Below, piece after piece: positions 37,060 to 45,011 of a stretch of 64,000 nt of DNA (position 1 is the first letter of the stretch; each line of letters begins with the position of its first letter). The stretch spans positions 23,314-87,313 of the forward strand of contig NZ_SCMK01000022.1 of the NCBI RefSeq assembly GCF_005503355.1. Direction: 5' to 3'. The position numbers and the translations under genes were made by a program. A model generated the notes under the pieces. That model was not told the origin of the DNA, did no database searches, and saw nothing but the letters and a program-made list of their open reading frames with translations. This stretch comes from Sphingomonas sp. 1F27F7B. GTDB lineage: Bacteria > Pseudomonadota > Alphaproteobacteria > Sphingomonadales > Sphingomonadaceae.

Positions 37060-37407
37060 TTATTTCGCGTCGCCTTCCTGCTTCTTCGGCTTCCGGCCGA
37101 GCGGGATGGTCGCGGTGGCCATCAGCCCGACGCCCCTGGCGCCCGGCAATTCGCGCTGCGCCGCCGCCACCGTGCCGCCGCCGCCGGGCAGGCGGAAATG
37201 GGGGCGAAGCGGCTTCTCCGCCCAGCGCGCTTCGTCAAGCGTGGGGAGGCGCATGCCATTGGGGTTGCCGCAGACCGTGATCGTGTCGCCGCCGGGCCGG
37301 CAGGGCCGCTTCGGCACCATCGCGGCATCGCCGGCATCGTCGGGGCTCGGAAAGATCGGCGCGCGATCCTGTGCGGCGAGGGCGACGAGAAGGAAGGCGA
37401 CGAGCAT
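37060..37407 (-). CDS. Small secreted/periplasmic protein, unknown function
   Basis: 115 residues beginning with a short hydrophobic leader (MLVAFLLVALAAQDRAP) that could be a signal peptide cleaved after AQ/DR. The rest is Pro/Gly-rich with two Cys (KRPCRPGGDTITVCGNPNG) that could pair in the periplasm, and a Lys-rich end. Similar short proteins with the phrase DTITVCG occur in sphingomonads; function unknown. It lies 40 nt upstream of dapB on the same strand. Confidence 0.6.
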   Translation of the reverse strand: MLVAFLLVALAAQDRAPIFPSPDDAGDAAMVPKRPCRPGGDTITVCGNPNGMRLPTLDEARWAEKPLRPHFRLPGGGGTVAAAQRELPGARGVGLMATATIPLGRKPKKQEGDAK

Positions 37408-37556
37408 GGGAGGAGTGAGCGCCCGATTTGCGGCAGGGGGATGGCGGAGCGGTCAACGAAGCGGGCAGGCCGTCCGCTCGCCGGCCGAAGCGGAAGCCGG
37501 CGACGGGGTTCCGATACCGGGATGTCCTCGCGCGGCGGTCAACGCCGCGCTAGACG

Positions 37557-38279
37557 ATGCGCATGCGCGACATCCACAACATCGTCATCCTCACCGGCGC
37601 CGGGCTGTCGGCGGAGAGCGGCATCGCCACCTTTCGCGGGCCGGGCGGGCTGTGGGAGGGGCACCGGGTCGAGGATGTCTGCACGCCCCGGGCGCTCGCC
37701 CATGATCCGGAACTGGTCCATCGTTTCTACGACGCGCGGCGGGCCAGGCTGGCAGAGGTGGTGCCCAATCCGGCGCATCGCGCGCTCGCCCGGCTCGATG
37801 CGGAATGGCGGGGCGGGTTGCTGATCGTCACCCAGAATGTCGACGACCTGCACGAGCGCGCCGGGGCGAAGCGCCTGCTGCACATGCATGGCGAGCTCAA
37901 ATCTGCCCTGTGCGCGGCGTGCGGCGACAGCACGGAATGGGAAGGGGCGCTGCCGCCCGAGACGGAATGCCCCGATTGCGGCACGCCGGCCCTCAGGCCC
38001 GACATCGTGTTCTTCGGCGAAATGCCCTATCACATGGAAGCGATCGAGCGGGCGCTGTCGGAGGCCGATCTGTTCGTCTCGATCGGCACGTCCGGCGCCG
38101 TCTATCCGGCGGCGGGCTTCGTCCAGACGGCGCGCCATTACGGCGCGAGGACGCTTGAGCTCAACCTCGATCCGAGCGCCGGCAGCACCTGGTTCGCCGA
38201 GACCAGGCTGGGGCCGGCGGGAACACTGGTGCCGGCCTGGGTGGAGGAGATGCTGGGCCGGGCGCCCGGGATCTGCTAG
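37557..38279 (+). CDS. cobB: NAD-dependent protein deacylase, class III sirtuin
   Basis: Removes acyl groups from lysines using NAD+. 240 residues. NAD-binding GAGLSAESGIATFRG (14-28), TQNVDDLHERAG, catalytic His in HMHGEL, and a zinc finger with CAACGD and CPDCGT. Tyr58 and Arg61 in FYDARR match the Y-x-x-R pair that gives class III sirtuins desuccinylase activity. Start ATG 37557; a second ATG 6 nt later is also possible. Single gene, divergent from the dapB group. Confidence 0.93.
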   Translation: MRMRDIHNIVILTGAGLSAESGIATFRGPGGLWEGHRVEDVCTPRALAHDPELVHRFYDARRARLAEVVPNPAHRALARLDAEWRGGLLIVTQNVDDLHERAGAKRLLHMHGELKSALCAACGDSTEWEGALPPETECPDCGTPALRPDIVFFGEMPYHMEAIERALSEADLFVSIGTSGAVYPAAGFVQTARHYGARTLELNLDPSAGSTWFAETRLGPAGTLVPAWVEEMLGRAPGIC

Positions 38280-38458
38280 GCCCGTCGCGTCGAAAAGGAC
38301 CTGAGCGGCATCGGTAAGCCCGCTCCCTCGCACGCGAGGCTCCGTGTCGCTCCCCGGACGAACCCGCGACAAGCAACCGGCGCGTACCGCCGGGGCTTGG
38401 CGCGTGCGATATGCCCGAACCGATCCCCGATGGTCGCGCCCCGAAGCGGAGCGAGTCC

Positions 38459-38776
38459 ATGCCGATCATCACTGCCAATCCCGATATCGTCACCCAGATC
38501 AACGTCTTCACTGTTCCCGAGGGCGGGCAGGAAGCGATGATCGCTCATCTGCGGGAAGCCGCGCGGGCTGCGCGCGAAGTCGAGGGCTGGCTCTCCGCCA
38601 GCCTGCACTGCAGCCTCGATGGCAGGCGCGTGGTCAATTATGCGCAGAGTGCCGACCTTGGCGTCGCGCGCCGCGTGTTCGAGCATCTGAACGCAAGGGG
38701 ATTGATCGACGGCAACCGGCGCCATGGCGAGGCGCATCCCGGGCTCTACCGGACTGTCTTCACGCTGGAGAAATAG
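38459..38776 (+). CDS. Antibiotic biosynthesis monooxygenase (ABM)-domain protein
   Basis: 105 residues from ATG 38459, preceded by GGAGCGAG; an upstream in-frame codon at 38411 is less likely. Contains INVFTVPEGGQEAMIAHLRE, EGWLSASLHCSLDGRRVVNYAQ, typical of ABM ferredoxin-like folds. Such proteins act as small cofactor-free oxygenases or have unknown roles; substrate not predictable. Convergent with the nitrilase-like gene. Confidence 0.75.
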   Translation: MPIITANPDIVTQINVFTVPEGGQEAMIAHLREAARAAREVEGWLSASLHCSLDGRRVVNYAQSADLGVARRVFEHLNARGLIDGNRRHGEAHPGLYRTVFTLEK

Positions 38777-38782
38777 CCGGTC

Positions 38783-39742
38783 TCAGGCTGCCTTCTCGAC
38801 GATGCCGGTTCGCACGCGGCGATCCACGCTCAGCTCGAACACGTCGTGCCGCGCCTGGACGCCGTCCACATCCATCGTGGCGAGGCCGCGGCCGACTTCG
38901 TCGAGATCGATCTCCGCCATCAATATCTCGGGCGCCGCGCCGGCCTGGGCGATCGCCACGCCGTCCGGCGCCAGGATCGCGCTGTGGCCGTGCTGGACCT
39001 GGCCCTCGGGCAGCCGGTCGAGCAGCTTGCGCGCCGAGCCGTCGCCGCCGGCCTTCTCATAGCCGGCGATCAGCTCCTGCCTGTGCTGCACCGTTCCCGC
39101 CGCTAGCACGAAGGCACGCCCTTCATAGGCATAGTGCGCCGAGGCGAGCATCGCGATGTCGGTGAGCGACGGCCAGGCGGCGACGTGCACCGCCTCGCCT
39201 TCGTGATGCATCGCCGCGCGGGCAAGCGGCATCCAATGCTCGGTCGAGGCGAGCTGGCCGATCCTGCCCCAGGCCGCTTCGTGCACGCCGAGCGTCGATC
39301 CGTCGCCCTGGCCCAGCATCAGCTTCTCGGCGGGAGAGAGGATCAGCTTGCGGTGGCGGAGCACCGGTGCCTTGGGCCGGAACAGGAACTGCGTCGCATA
39401 AAGGCTCTGGCGCACGCGCTCATATCCGCCGACCGAGACTGCGACATCGGCGATGTCCACTGTCCATTGCAGCGGCTGGAAGCGCGGATCCTCGCCGCGG
39501 ATCGCCTGGTCGAGCAGCAGCGCGTGCAGCTCGCGCGTGCCCGGATGGTCCCATAGCCGCGCCGGGGCGACATGGTCGAGCCAGGCCGGATAGCCGCCGA
39601 GAAAGCCCTCGCCGAACGCGACGACGCGCGCGCCCCTCTCGATTGCCTCACGCGCCTTGGCGATGGCCTTGTCCAGCCCCGCGCCCATGGCGAACGGAAC
39701 CGGCGAATCCTGTACGATGGCAACCTTGAGCTTGTGCGTCAC
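38783..39742 (-). CDS. Nitrilase-superfamily protein with Ser at the catalytic Cys position
   Basis: 319 residues of the CN-hydrolase fold. The Glu of the triad is present (FGEGFLGGYPAW, E45), and the Lys is present (RHRKLILSPAEKLML, K132). The nucleophile region, normally G-x-L-x-C-W-E-x-x-x-P-L, reads GQLASTEHWMPLAR, so Ser166 stands where Cys is expected. C-terminal features (GYEKAGGD...GHSAILAPDG) are nitrilase-like. Its start overlaps the era stop (ATGA). It may be a pseudoenzyme or use another chemistry. Confidence 0.85.
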   Translation of the reverse strand: MTHKLKVAIVQDSPVPFAMGAGLDKAIAKAREAIERGARVVAFGEGFLGGYPAWLDHVAPARLWDHPGTRELHALLLDQAIRGEDPRFQPLQWTVDIADVAVSVGGYERVRQSLYATQFLFRPKAPVLRHRKLILSPAEKLMLGQGDGSTLGVHEAAWGRIGQLASTEHWMPLARAAMHHEGEAVHVAAWPSLTDIAMLASAHYAYEGRAFVLAAGTVQHRQELIAGYEKAGGDGSARKLLDRLPEGQVQHGHSAILAPDGVAIAQAGAAPEILMAEIDLDEVGRGLATMDVDGVQARHDVFELSVDRRVRTGIVEKAA

Positions 39743-40647
39743 TCGACCCAGTCCAACCCTATCTCACGGTAAAGCGAACGGTCTTCCTGCCATTCGGGCC
39801 TTACTTTGACGTGAAGATAGAGATGGACCTTTACGCCCATGAGACGAGACAGCTCGGCGCGGGCACGGGCGCCGATTTCCTTGATGCGGGCACCGCCCTT
39901 GCCAAGCACGATCGCGCGCTGCGTCTCGCGTTCGACCAGGATCTGCTGGTGGATCTCGACCGATCCGTCCTCGCGCTCCTTGTACTGCTCGGTCTCGATC
40001 GCGCTCGAATAGGGCAGTTCCTGGTGGAGCTGGAGATAGAGCTGCTCGCGCGTCACTTCGGCGGCGAGCATGCGGTCGGTGGCGTCGCTCACCTGGTCCT
40101 CGGGGAAGTGCCACGGCCCTTCGGGCATCGCGCCGGCGAGCGCGGCCTTGAGCTCGGCCACGCCGTCGCCGGTCTGGGCCGAGACGAACCAGGTCTCGTC
40201 GAACGGGAGCAGCTCGTTGAGCTTCGCCGCATGGCCGAGCAGCCGCGGCTTGTCGGCCAGGTCGACCTTGTTGAGGATCAGGATCTTGCGTTCCGACCGG
40301 CTCCTCAGGCTCTCGATCACGGTCTGCACCTTGGGGCCGATCCCGCCCTTGCCGTCGACCACCAGGGCGATCAGGTCCGCGCCCTCGGCGCCTTCCCAGG
40401 CGGCGGCGACCATGGCGCGGTCGAGCCGGCGCTCGGGGTTGAAGATGCCCGGCGTGTCGACCAGGATCAGCTGCGCATCGCCGTCGATCGCGATGCCCAT
40501 CACCCGGGTGCGTGTGGTCTGCGCCTTGGGGCTGACGATGGCGACCTTCTGGCCGACCAGCGCGTTGACCAGCGTGGACTTGCCCGCATTGGGGGCGCCG
40601 ACGATCGCAATCAGGCCGCAGCGCCGGGTTTCGGTGGTATCGGTCAT
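39739..40647 (-). CDS. era: GTPase Era
   Basis: Ribosome-biogenesis GTPase acting on the 30S subunit. 302 residues. G1 GAPNAGKSTLVNAL, G3 DTPGIF, G4 NKVD, G5 SAQTGDGV, and a C-terminal KH domain (RETQRAIVLGKGGARIKEIG). Downstream of rnc with a 39-nt gap, in the conserved lepB-rnc-era order. Confidence 0.97.
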   Translation of the reverse strand: MTDTTETRRCGLIAIVGAPNAGKSTLVNALVGQKVAIVSPKAQTTRTRVMGIAIDGDAQLILVDTPGIFNPERRLDRAMVAAAWEGAEGADLIALVVDGKGGIGPKVQTVIESLRSRSERKILILNKVDLADKPRLLGHAAKLNELLPFDETWFVSAQTGDGVAELKAALAGAMPEGPWHFPEDQVSDATDRMLAAEVTREQLYLQLHQELPYSSAIETEQYKEREDGSVEIHQQILVERETQRAIVLGKGGARIKEIGARARAELSRLMGVKVHLYLHVKVRPEWQEDRSLYREIGLDWVE

Positions 40648-40686
40648 ATCATTTCCAATTCGCGCTCCCGCAAGCGGGGGCGGGGA

Positions 40687-41358
40687 TCAAGCCTTGAGCT
40701 TCGCGAGCAATGCCGCCGCGGCCGCGGTCTCGGCATCCTGCTTGCTGGTGCCCAGCGCCTCGGCCTCGGCGAAGCTGCCGATCGACACCTTCACGGTGAA
40801 GCGCGGCGCGTGGTTGGGCCCCGAGCGATCGGTCACTTCATATTCGGGCGGACGGCGGTTGTTCGCGGCGGCCCATTCCTGCAGCGCCGACTTGGGGTGC
40901 CGGGGAGCGCTGGCATGCGCGTCGATGTGCTTCGCCCAGGCCTTGCGGACGAAATCGCGCGCCGGCGCAAAGCCGAACTCGAGATAGAGCGCGCCGATCA
41001 GCGCCTCCATCGCGTCGCCCAGCACGTTGTCGCTGTCCGCCGCGCCGTCGCCGCGCGCCTGCTTGCCGAGGCGGAGCAACGGCGGCACGCCGACTTCGCG
41101 CGCCACATTGGCGCACATCGGCCCGGTCACCAGTGCGTTTAGGCGGCGGGAAAGCGCGCCCTCGGGCTCGCCGGCGAAGCGTTCGTACAGCCATTCGGCG
41201 ATGGCGAGGCCGAGCACCCTGTCGCCCAGGAACTCCAGCCGCTCGTAATTCTCGGCCGCCTGGCTGCCATGCGTCAGCGCACGCTGATACGGGGCCAGGT
41301 CGGAAGGGCGCTGGCCGAAGGTCCTGACGATCCACTCCCCCAGATCGGGAGCGCTCAA
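40687..41358 (-). CDS. rnc: Ribonuclease III
   Basis: Double-strand RNA endonuclease in rRNA maturation. 223 residues. Signature ERLEFLGDRVLGLAIAEWLY, second catalytic cluster NVLGDAMEALIGALYLE, and a C-terminal dsRBD (HPKSALQEWAAAN, GTSKQDAETAAAAALL). Its start overlaps the lepB stop (ATGA), so lepB-rnc is translationally coupled. Confidence 0.97.
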   Translation of the reverse strand: MSAPDLGEWIVRTFGQRPSDLAPYQRALTHGSQAAENYERLEFLGDRVLGLAIAEWLYERFAGEPEGALSRRLNALVTGPMCANVAREVGVPPLLRLGKQARGDGAADSDNVLGDAMEALIGALYLEFGFAPARDFVRKAWAKHIDAHASAPRHPKSALQEWAAANNRRPPEYEVTDRSGPNHAPRFTVKVSIGSFAEAEALGTSKQDAETAAAAALLAKLKA

Positions 41359-42260
41359 AAGCCTTCCCCGATCCGGCTCCAGCGCGCCGCGGTGAACCAG
41401 GTCCAGGGCAGGAACCAGTTGGCGCTGCCGTCGGTCGACCAGAAATTGACCACTGCCTTGCCCTCGAGATTCTCGAGCGGGACATAGGAGATGCCGTAAT
41501 GCGCGGCTTCTTCCGGCGTGGCGCCCGGGGGCGGCGCGTCGAAGCGGCTGTCGGTCGAGTTGTCGCGATTGTCGCCCATCAGGAACACATGGCCCTGGGG
41601 CACGTGATAGACCGGAGTATTGTCCTGCTGGAGCATGGCCTGGTCGAGGACGCCATAGGTCTTGCCGCCCGGCAGCGTCTCGCGGAACTGCGGCACGCTG
41701 CAGACCAGCACACCCTTGTCGTCGGTCTTGACGAAATCGGTCTTGCAGCCGTGATAGTCGTTCTCGGGCCCCGCGACCGGATAGTTGGGCGAGATCGGGA
41801 CGGTGAAATTGGCGATCTGCTGCTTCGGGATCTTCTGGCCGTTCAGGATGAGCTGCCCGTTGACCATCTGCACGCTGTCGCCCGGCAGGCCGATGACGCG
41901 CTTGATCCAGTCCTCGCCATTATGGCCCGGGGCCTTGAACACGACGACGTCGCCGCGATTGGGCGTGCCGCCGAAGATGCGGCCCGGGATCAGCGGCACG
42001 CTCCAGGGCAGCGAGTGCCGGGAATAGCCGTAATTCCATTTGGTGATGAACAGATAGTCGCCGATCAGCAGCCGCGGCAGCATCGATTCGGACGGGATCG
42101 AGAAGGGCGAGAAGATGAAGCTTCGCACCACGAAGACGATCAGCGCCAGCTTGACGAGGAAGACGCCAAGGTCCTTCCACTCGTTCTTGGGCTTCTCCTC
42201 CGTGGCTGTGGCCGCGGCGGCGGGCTTCTCGTTCAGGGAATCGGCGGACGTGTTTTCCAT
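41355..42260 (-). CDS. lepB: Signal peptidase I
   Basis: Inner-membrane leader peptidase. 301 residues with an N-terminal transmembrane helix (~33-52). The catalytic Ser is in IPSESMLPRL (Ser59) and the general-base Lys in DWIKRVIGLPGD (Lys120). Conserved box GDNRDNSTDSR is present. It has a cytosolic Ala/Glu-rich extension before the helix and heads the lepB-rnc-era operon. Confidence 0.96.
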   Translation of the reverse strand: MENTSADSLNEKPAAAATATEEKPKNEWKDLGVFLVKLALIVFVVRSFIFSPFSIPSESMLPRLLIGDYLFITKWNYGYSRHSLPWSVPLIPGRIFGGTPNRGDVVVFKAPGHNGEDWIKRVIGLPGDSVQMVNGQLILNGQKIPKQQIANFTVPISPNYPVAGPENDYHGCKTDFVKTDDKGVLVCSVPQFRETLPGGKTYGVLDQAMLQQDNTPVYHVPQGHVFLMGDNRDNSTDSRFDAPPPGATPEEAAHYGISYVPLENLEGKAVVNFWSTDGSANWFLPWTWFTAARWSRIGEGF

Positions 42261-42365
42261 GGATACCTGCTCTGCTTGGGGCGGGCGGTGAGGTCAAGCC
42301 GATGAATGGAGTGGCGGCGGCGATCCCGGGACGATAGGGGCTCGATTGCCGCAAAGGAGATGAAC

Positions 42366-43859
42366 ATGGCATTGCCCGACTGGTCCGCCGTCAAGTCGCT
42401 CGAAGTCCCGACGCTCGCCGAGCTCTTCGCCCACGATTCGCGCCGGGTCGCCACCTTCTCCGCCGATGTCGCCGGTATCCGCTTCGACTGGTCGAAGACG
42501 CACCTCACTGCCGATCTCGTCGCCGCCTTCACCCGGATCGCGGCAGAGATGGGCCTGGTCGCCAAGCGCGATGCGCTGTTCGCCGGCGAGAAGGTCAACG
42601 TCACCGAAGGCCGCGCCGTCGAGCATACCGCCGAGCGCGGCGAGGGCTCGCCCGAGAGCGTCGCCCGCGCCCAGGCCTATCACGCCCGCATGCGCGCGCT
42701 GATCGACGCGATCGAGGCCGAGGCCTTCGGTCCCATCCGCTCGATCCTCCACATCGGCATCGGCGGCTCGGCCCTGGGCCCGGACGTGCTCGTCGACGCG
42801 CTCGGCCGCGACGCGGACCGCTATGAAGTCGCGGTCGTCTCGAATGTCGACGGCGTCGCGCTGGAGACGGCGCTCGACCGCTTCGATCCGCAGACCACGC
42901 TGATCGCCATCGCTTCCAAGACCTTCACCACCACCGAGACGATGCTCAATGCCGAGAGCGCGATCTCCTGGCTGATGCAGGGCGGCGTCGCCGATCCCTA
43001 TGGCAGGCTCGTCGCGCTCACCGCGGCGCCCGAAAGGGCGATTGCGTTCGGCATCGACGAGACCCGCGTGCTGCCCTTCGCCGAATCGGTCGGCGGGCGC
43101 TATTCGCTGTGGTCGTCGATCGGCTTCCCCGCCGCGCTGGCGCTGGGCTGGGACGCGTTCGAGGAACTGCTCGAAGGCGCCGCCGAGATGGACCGGCATT
43201 TCCGCCTCGCCCCGTTCGAGGCGAACGCGCCGGTGCTGGCTGCCTTTGCCGACCTCTATTACACGCAGGTCCGCGGTTGCGAGACGCGCGCCACCTTTGC
43301 CTATGACGAGCGGCTCCGCCTGCTGCCGAGCTACCTCCAGCAGCTCGAGATGGAATCGAACGGCAAGCGCGTCACTGCGGAGGGGCAGCCGGTTTCCTGG
43401 CCGACCGCGCCGATCACCTGGGGCGGCGTCGGCACCGATGCCCAGCATGCGGTGTTCCAGCTGCTCCACCAGGGCACGCGCCTGGTGCCGCTGGAGTTCA
43501 TCGGCGCGATCGAGCCGGGCGACGGGCTTGCCGAGGAGCATCACCGCCAGCTGCTGCTCAACATGTTCGCCCAGGGCGCGGCGCTGATGGCCGGCCGCGC
43601 GAACGACGATCCGGCGCGGGCCTATCCGGGCGACCGGCCCTCGGCCACGCTGCTGCTCGACCGGATCGATCCGCGCACATTGGGCGCCGTCCTGGCCTTC
43701 TACGAGCAGCGCACCTTCGTGAACGCCGTGCTGCTCGGTATCAACGCGTTTGACCAGTTCGGTGTCGAGCTCGGCAAGGAAATGGCGAAGGCCGCGGATG
43801 CCGGCGGCCAGGACTTCGACGCGTCTACCAACGACCTGATCGCACGGGCGTTCGGATGA
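42366..43859 (+). CDS. pgi: Glucose-6-phosphate isomerase
   Basis: Glycolytic isomerase. 497 residues from the ATG at 42366; AGGAG at 42354-42358 supports this start over upstream ones. Shows SIS-domain motifs HIGIGGSALGPDVL, SKTFTTTETMLNA, and EEHHRQLLLNMFAQGAALMA, plus the C-terminal catalytic Lys region. Divergent from lepB. Its stop overlaps the next gene by 4 nt. Confidence 0.96.
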   Translation: MALPDWSAVKSLEVPTLAELFAHDSRRVATFSADVAGIRFDWSKTHLTADLVAAFTRIAAEMGLVAKRDALFAGEKVNVTEGRAVEHTAERGEGSPESVARAQAYHARMRALIDAIEAEAFGPIRSILHIGIGGSALGPDVLVDALGRDADRYEVAVVSNVDGVALETALDRFDPQTTLIAIASKTFTTTETMLNAESAISWLMQGGVADPYGRLVALTAAPERAIAFGIDETRVLPFAESVGGRYSLWSSIGFPAALALGWDAFEELLEGAAEMDRHFRLAPFEANAPVLAAFADLYYTQVRGCETRATFAYDERLRLLPSYLQQLEMESNGKRVTAEGQPVSWPTAPITWGGVGTDAQHAVFQLLHQGTRLVPLEFIGAIEPGDGLAEEHHRQLLLNMFAQGAALMAGRANDDPARAYPGDRPSATLLLDRIDPRTLGAVLAFYEQRTFVNAVLLGINAFDQFGVELGKEMAKAADAGGQDFDASTNDLIARAFG

Positions 43860-44161
43860 GCGGCGGCGAGGACTATGTCTATGACGAGGCGAGCGGGGAA
43901 TGGATCCCCGCCGCCGAGGCCGGCGCGAAGGCCGACGCGGCGGATGCGGTCGAGGTGCGCGATTCGGTTGGCAACCTGCTTCAGGACGGCGACCAGGTGA
44001 CGTTGATCAAGGACCTGACCGTGAAGGGTGCGGGGCAGACGCTCAAACGCGGCACGCTGATCAAGTCGATCCGCCTCACCGGCGACAGCCAGGAGATCGA
44101 CTGCAAGTTCGACGGCATCAAGGGCCTGGTCCTGCGCGCCGAGTTCGTGCGGAAGCGCTAG
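43856..44161 (+). CDS. PhnA/YjdM-like domain protein
   Basis: 101 residues. The C-terminal ~65 residues (VRDSVGNLLQDGDQVTLIKD, LTVKGAGQTLKRGTLIKSIR, DCKFDGIKGLVLRAEFVRK) match the SH3-like domain of the PhnA/YjdM family. The N-terminal zinc ribbon of the typical family is absent and replaced by a short acidic stretch. Function not established despite the old phosphonate label. Coupled to pgi (ATGA). Confidence 0.8.
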   Translation: MSGGEDYVYDEASGEWIPAAEAGAKADAADAVEVRDSVGNLLQDGDQVTLIKDLTVKGAGQTLKRGTLIKSIRLTGDSQEIDCKFDGIKGLVLRAEFVRKR

Positions 44162-44185
44162 GTTGAGAACTCATATTCCTTCAAT

Positions 44186-44213
44186 CGTCATACCCGCGCA
44201 GGCGGGGATGACG
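44186..44213. terminator. Palindromic hairpin between convergent genes
   Basis: CGTCATaCCCGC - GCAG - GCGGGgATGACG: 11 paired bases with one mismatch and a 4-nt loop, and outer TTCCTT/AAGGAA pairing. It lies 25 nt after the PhnA-like stop and 34 nt after the fliA stop, so it can serve both strands. The motif resembles dispersed GTCAT...ATGAC palindromes common in sphingomonad intergenic DNA. Confidence 0.6.
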
Positions 44214-44246
44214 AAGGAAAATCAGATACTTGTTTGGGTTCCCAAC

Positions 44247-45011
44247 CTAGCCGAGCCGGCGGGCCAGCCCTCTTTTCAGCCTCGCATGCGCCGATGCCTT
44301 GATCTGGCAGATGCGCGCGGCACCCACCCCCAGCACCTGGCCGATCTCCTCGAGGTTCAGTTCCTCGACATAATAGAGCTGGATCACCTGCTGCTCGCGC
44401 TCCGGAAGCTCGGCGATCGCGGCGATCAGCGCTTCGCGCTGGTCGCTCTCCGCCAGCCGGTCGAAGGCGCTGGGCTCGTCGGACATGAACCAGGGGCTTT
44501 CGTCCGAATAGGCGTCGTCGATCGAATCGAAGCGCACCGCCTCGGCATTGGCATAGTCGGTGCGCAGCTTTTCCGGCGTCACGCCCAGCCGGGCGGCGAC
44601 CTGCTCGTCGTCGGGCGCGCGGCCCAGTTCGTTGGTCAGCACCGATATCGCTTCCTGATAGGCCTTGCGCCGGCGCATCGCGCCGCGCGTGGTGGTCGCC
44701 TGGCGGCGCAGCTCGTCGATCATCGCCCCGCGCAGCCGCGTGGCGAGATATTGCTCGAAGGTCACCTGTCCCCGGTCCTCGAACCCGGCCGCCGCTTCGA
44801 TCAGCGCGACCAGCCCGACCTGGATCAGGTCCTCCACTTCGACGAGCGAGCTCATCGAGCCATGGATGTGCCACGCTATCCGGCGCACCAGCGGCAGGTG
44901 CCGGCGCACCAGCGCCTCGGGGTCGCGCCGCGGCGGCGTGGGCGTGTAGGTCAGGGGCGAGAGGGCCAGCGAAGCCATGGCGTCGAGTTTCCCCGGAGTG
45001 AAGGCGTTCAT
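44247..45011 (-). CDS. fliA: Flagellar sigma factor sigma-28
   Basis: 254 residues from ATG 45011, which overlaps the flhA stop (ATGA). Sigma regions: 2 (LVRRHLPLVRRIAWHIHGSM, EDLIQVGLVALIEAA), 3, and 4 (LPEREQQVIQLYYVEELNLE, HTH VGAARICQIKASAH). Directs late flagellar gene transcription; its anti-sigma factor FlgM is encoded nearby (48472-48765). The upstream frame beyond 45011 is the flhA shadow. Confidence 0.95.
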   Translation of the reverse strand: MNAFTPGKLDAMASLALSPLTYTPTPPRRDPEALVRRHLPLVRRIAWHIHGSMSSLVEVEDLIQVGLVALIEAAAGFEDRGQVTFEQYLATRLRGAMIDELRRQATTTRGAMRRRKAYQEAISVLTNELGRAPDDEQVAARLGVTPEKLRTDYANAEAVRFDSIDDAYSDESPWFMSDEPSAFDRLAESDQREALIAAIAELPEREQQVIQLYYVEELNLEEIGQVLGVGAARICQIKASAHARLKRGLARRLG

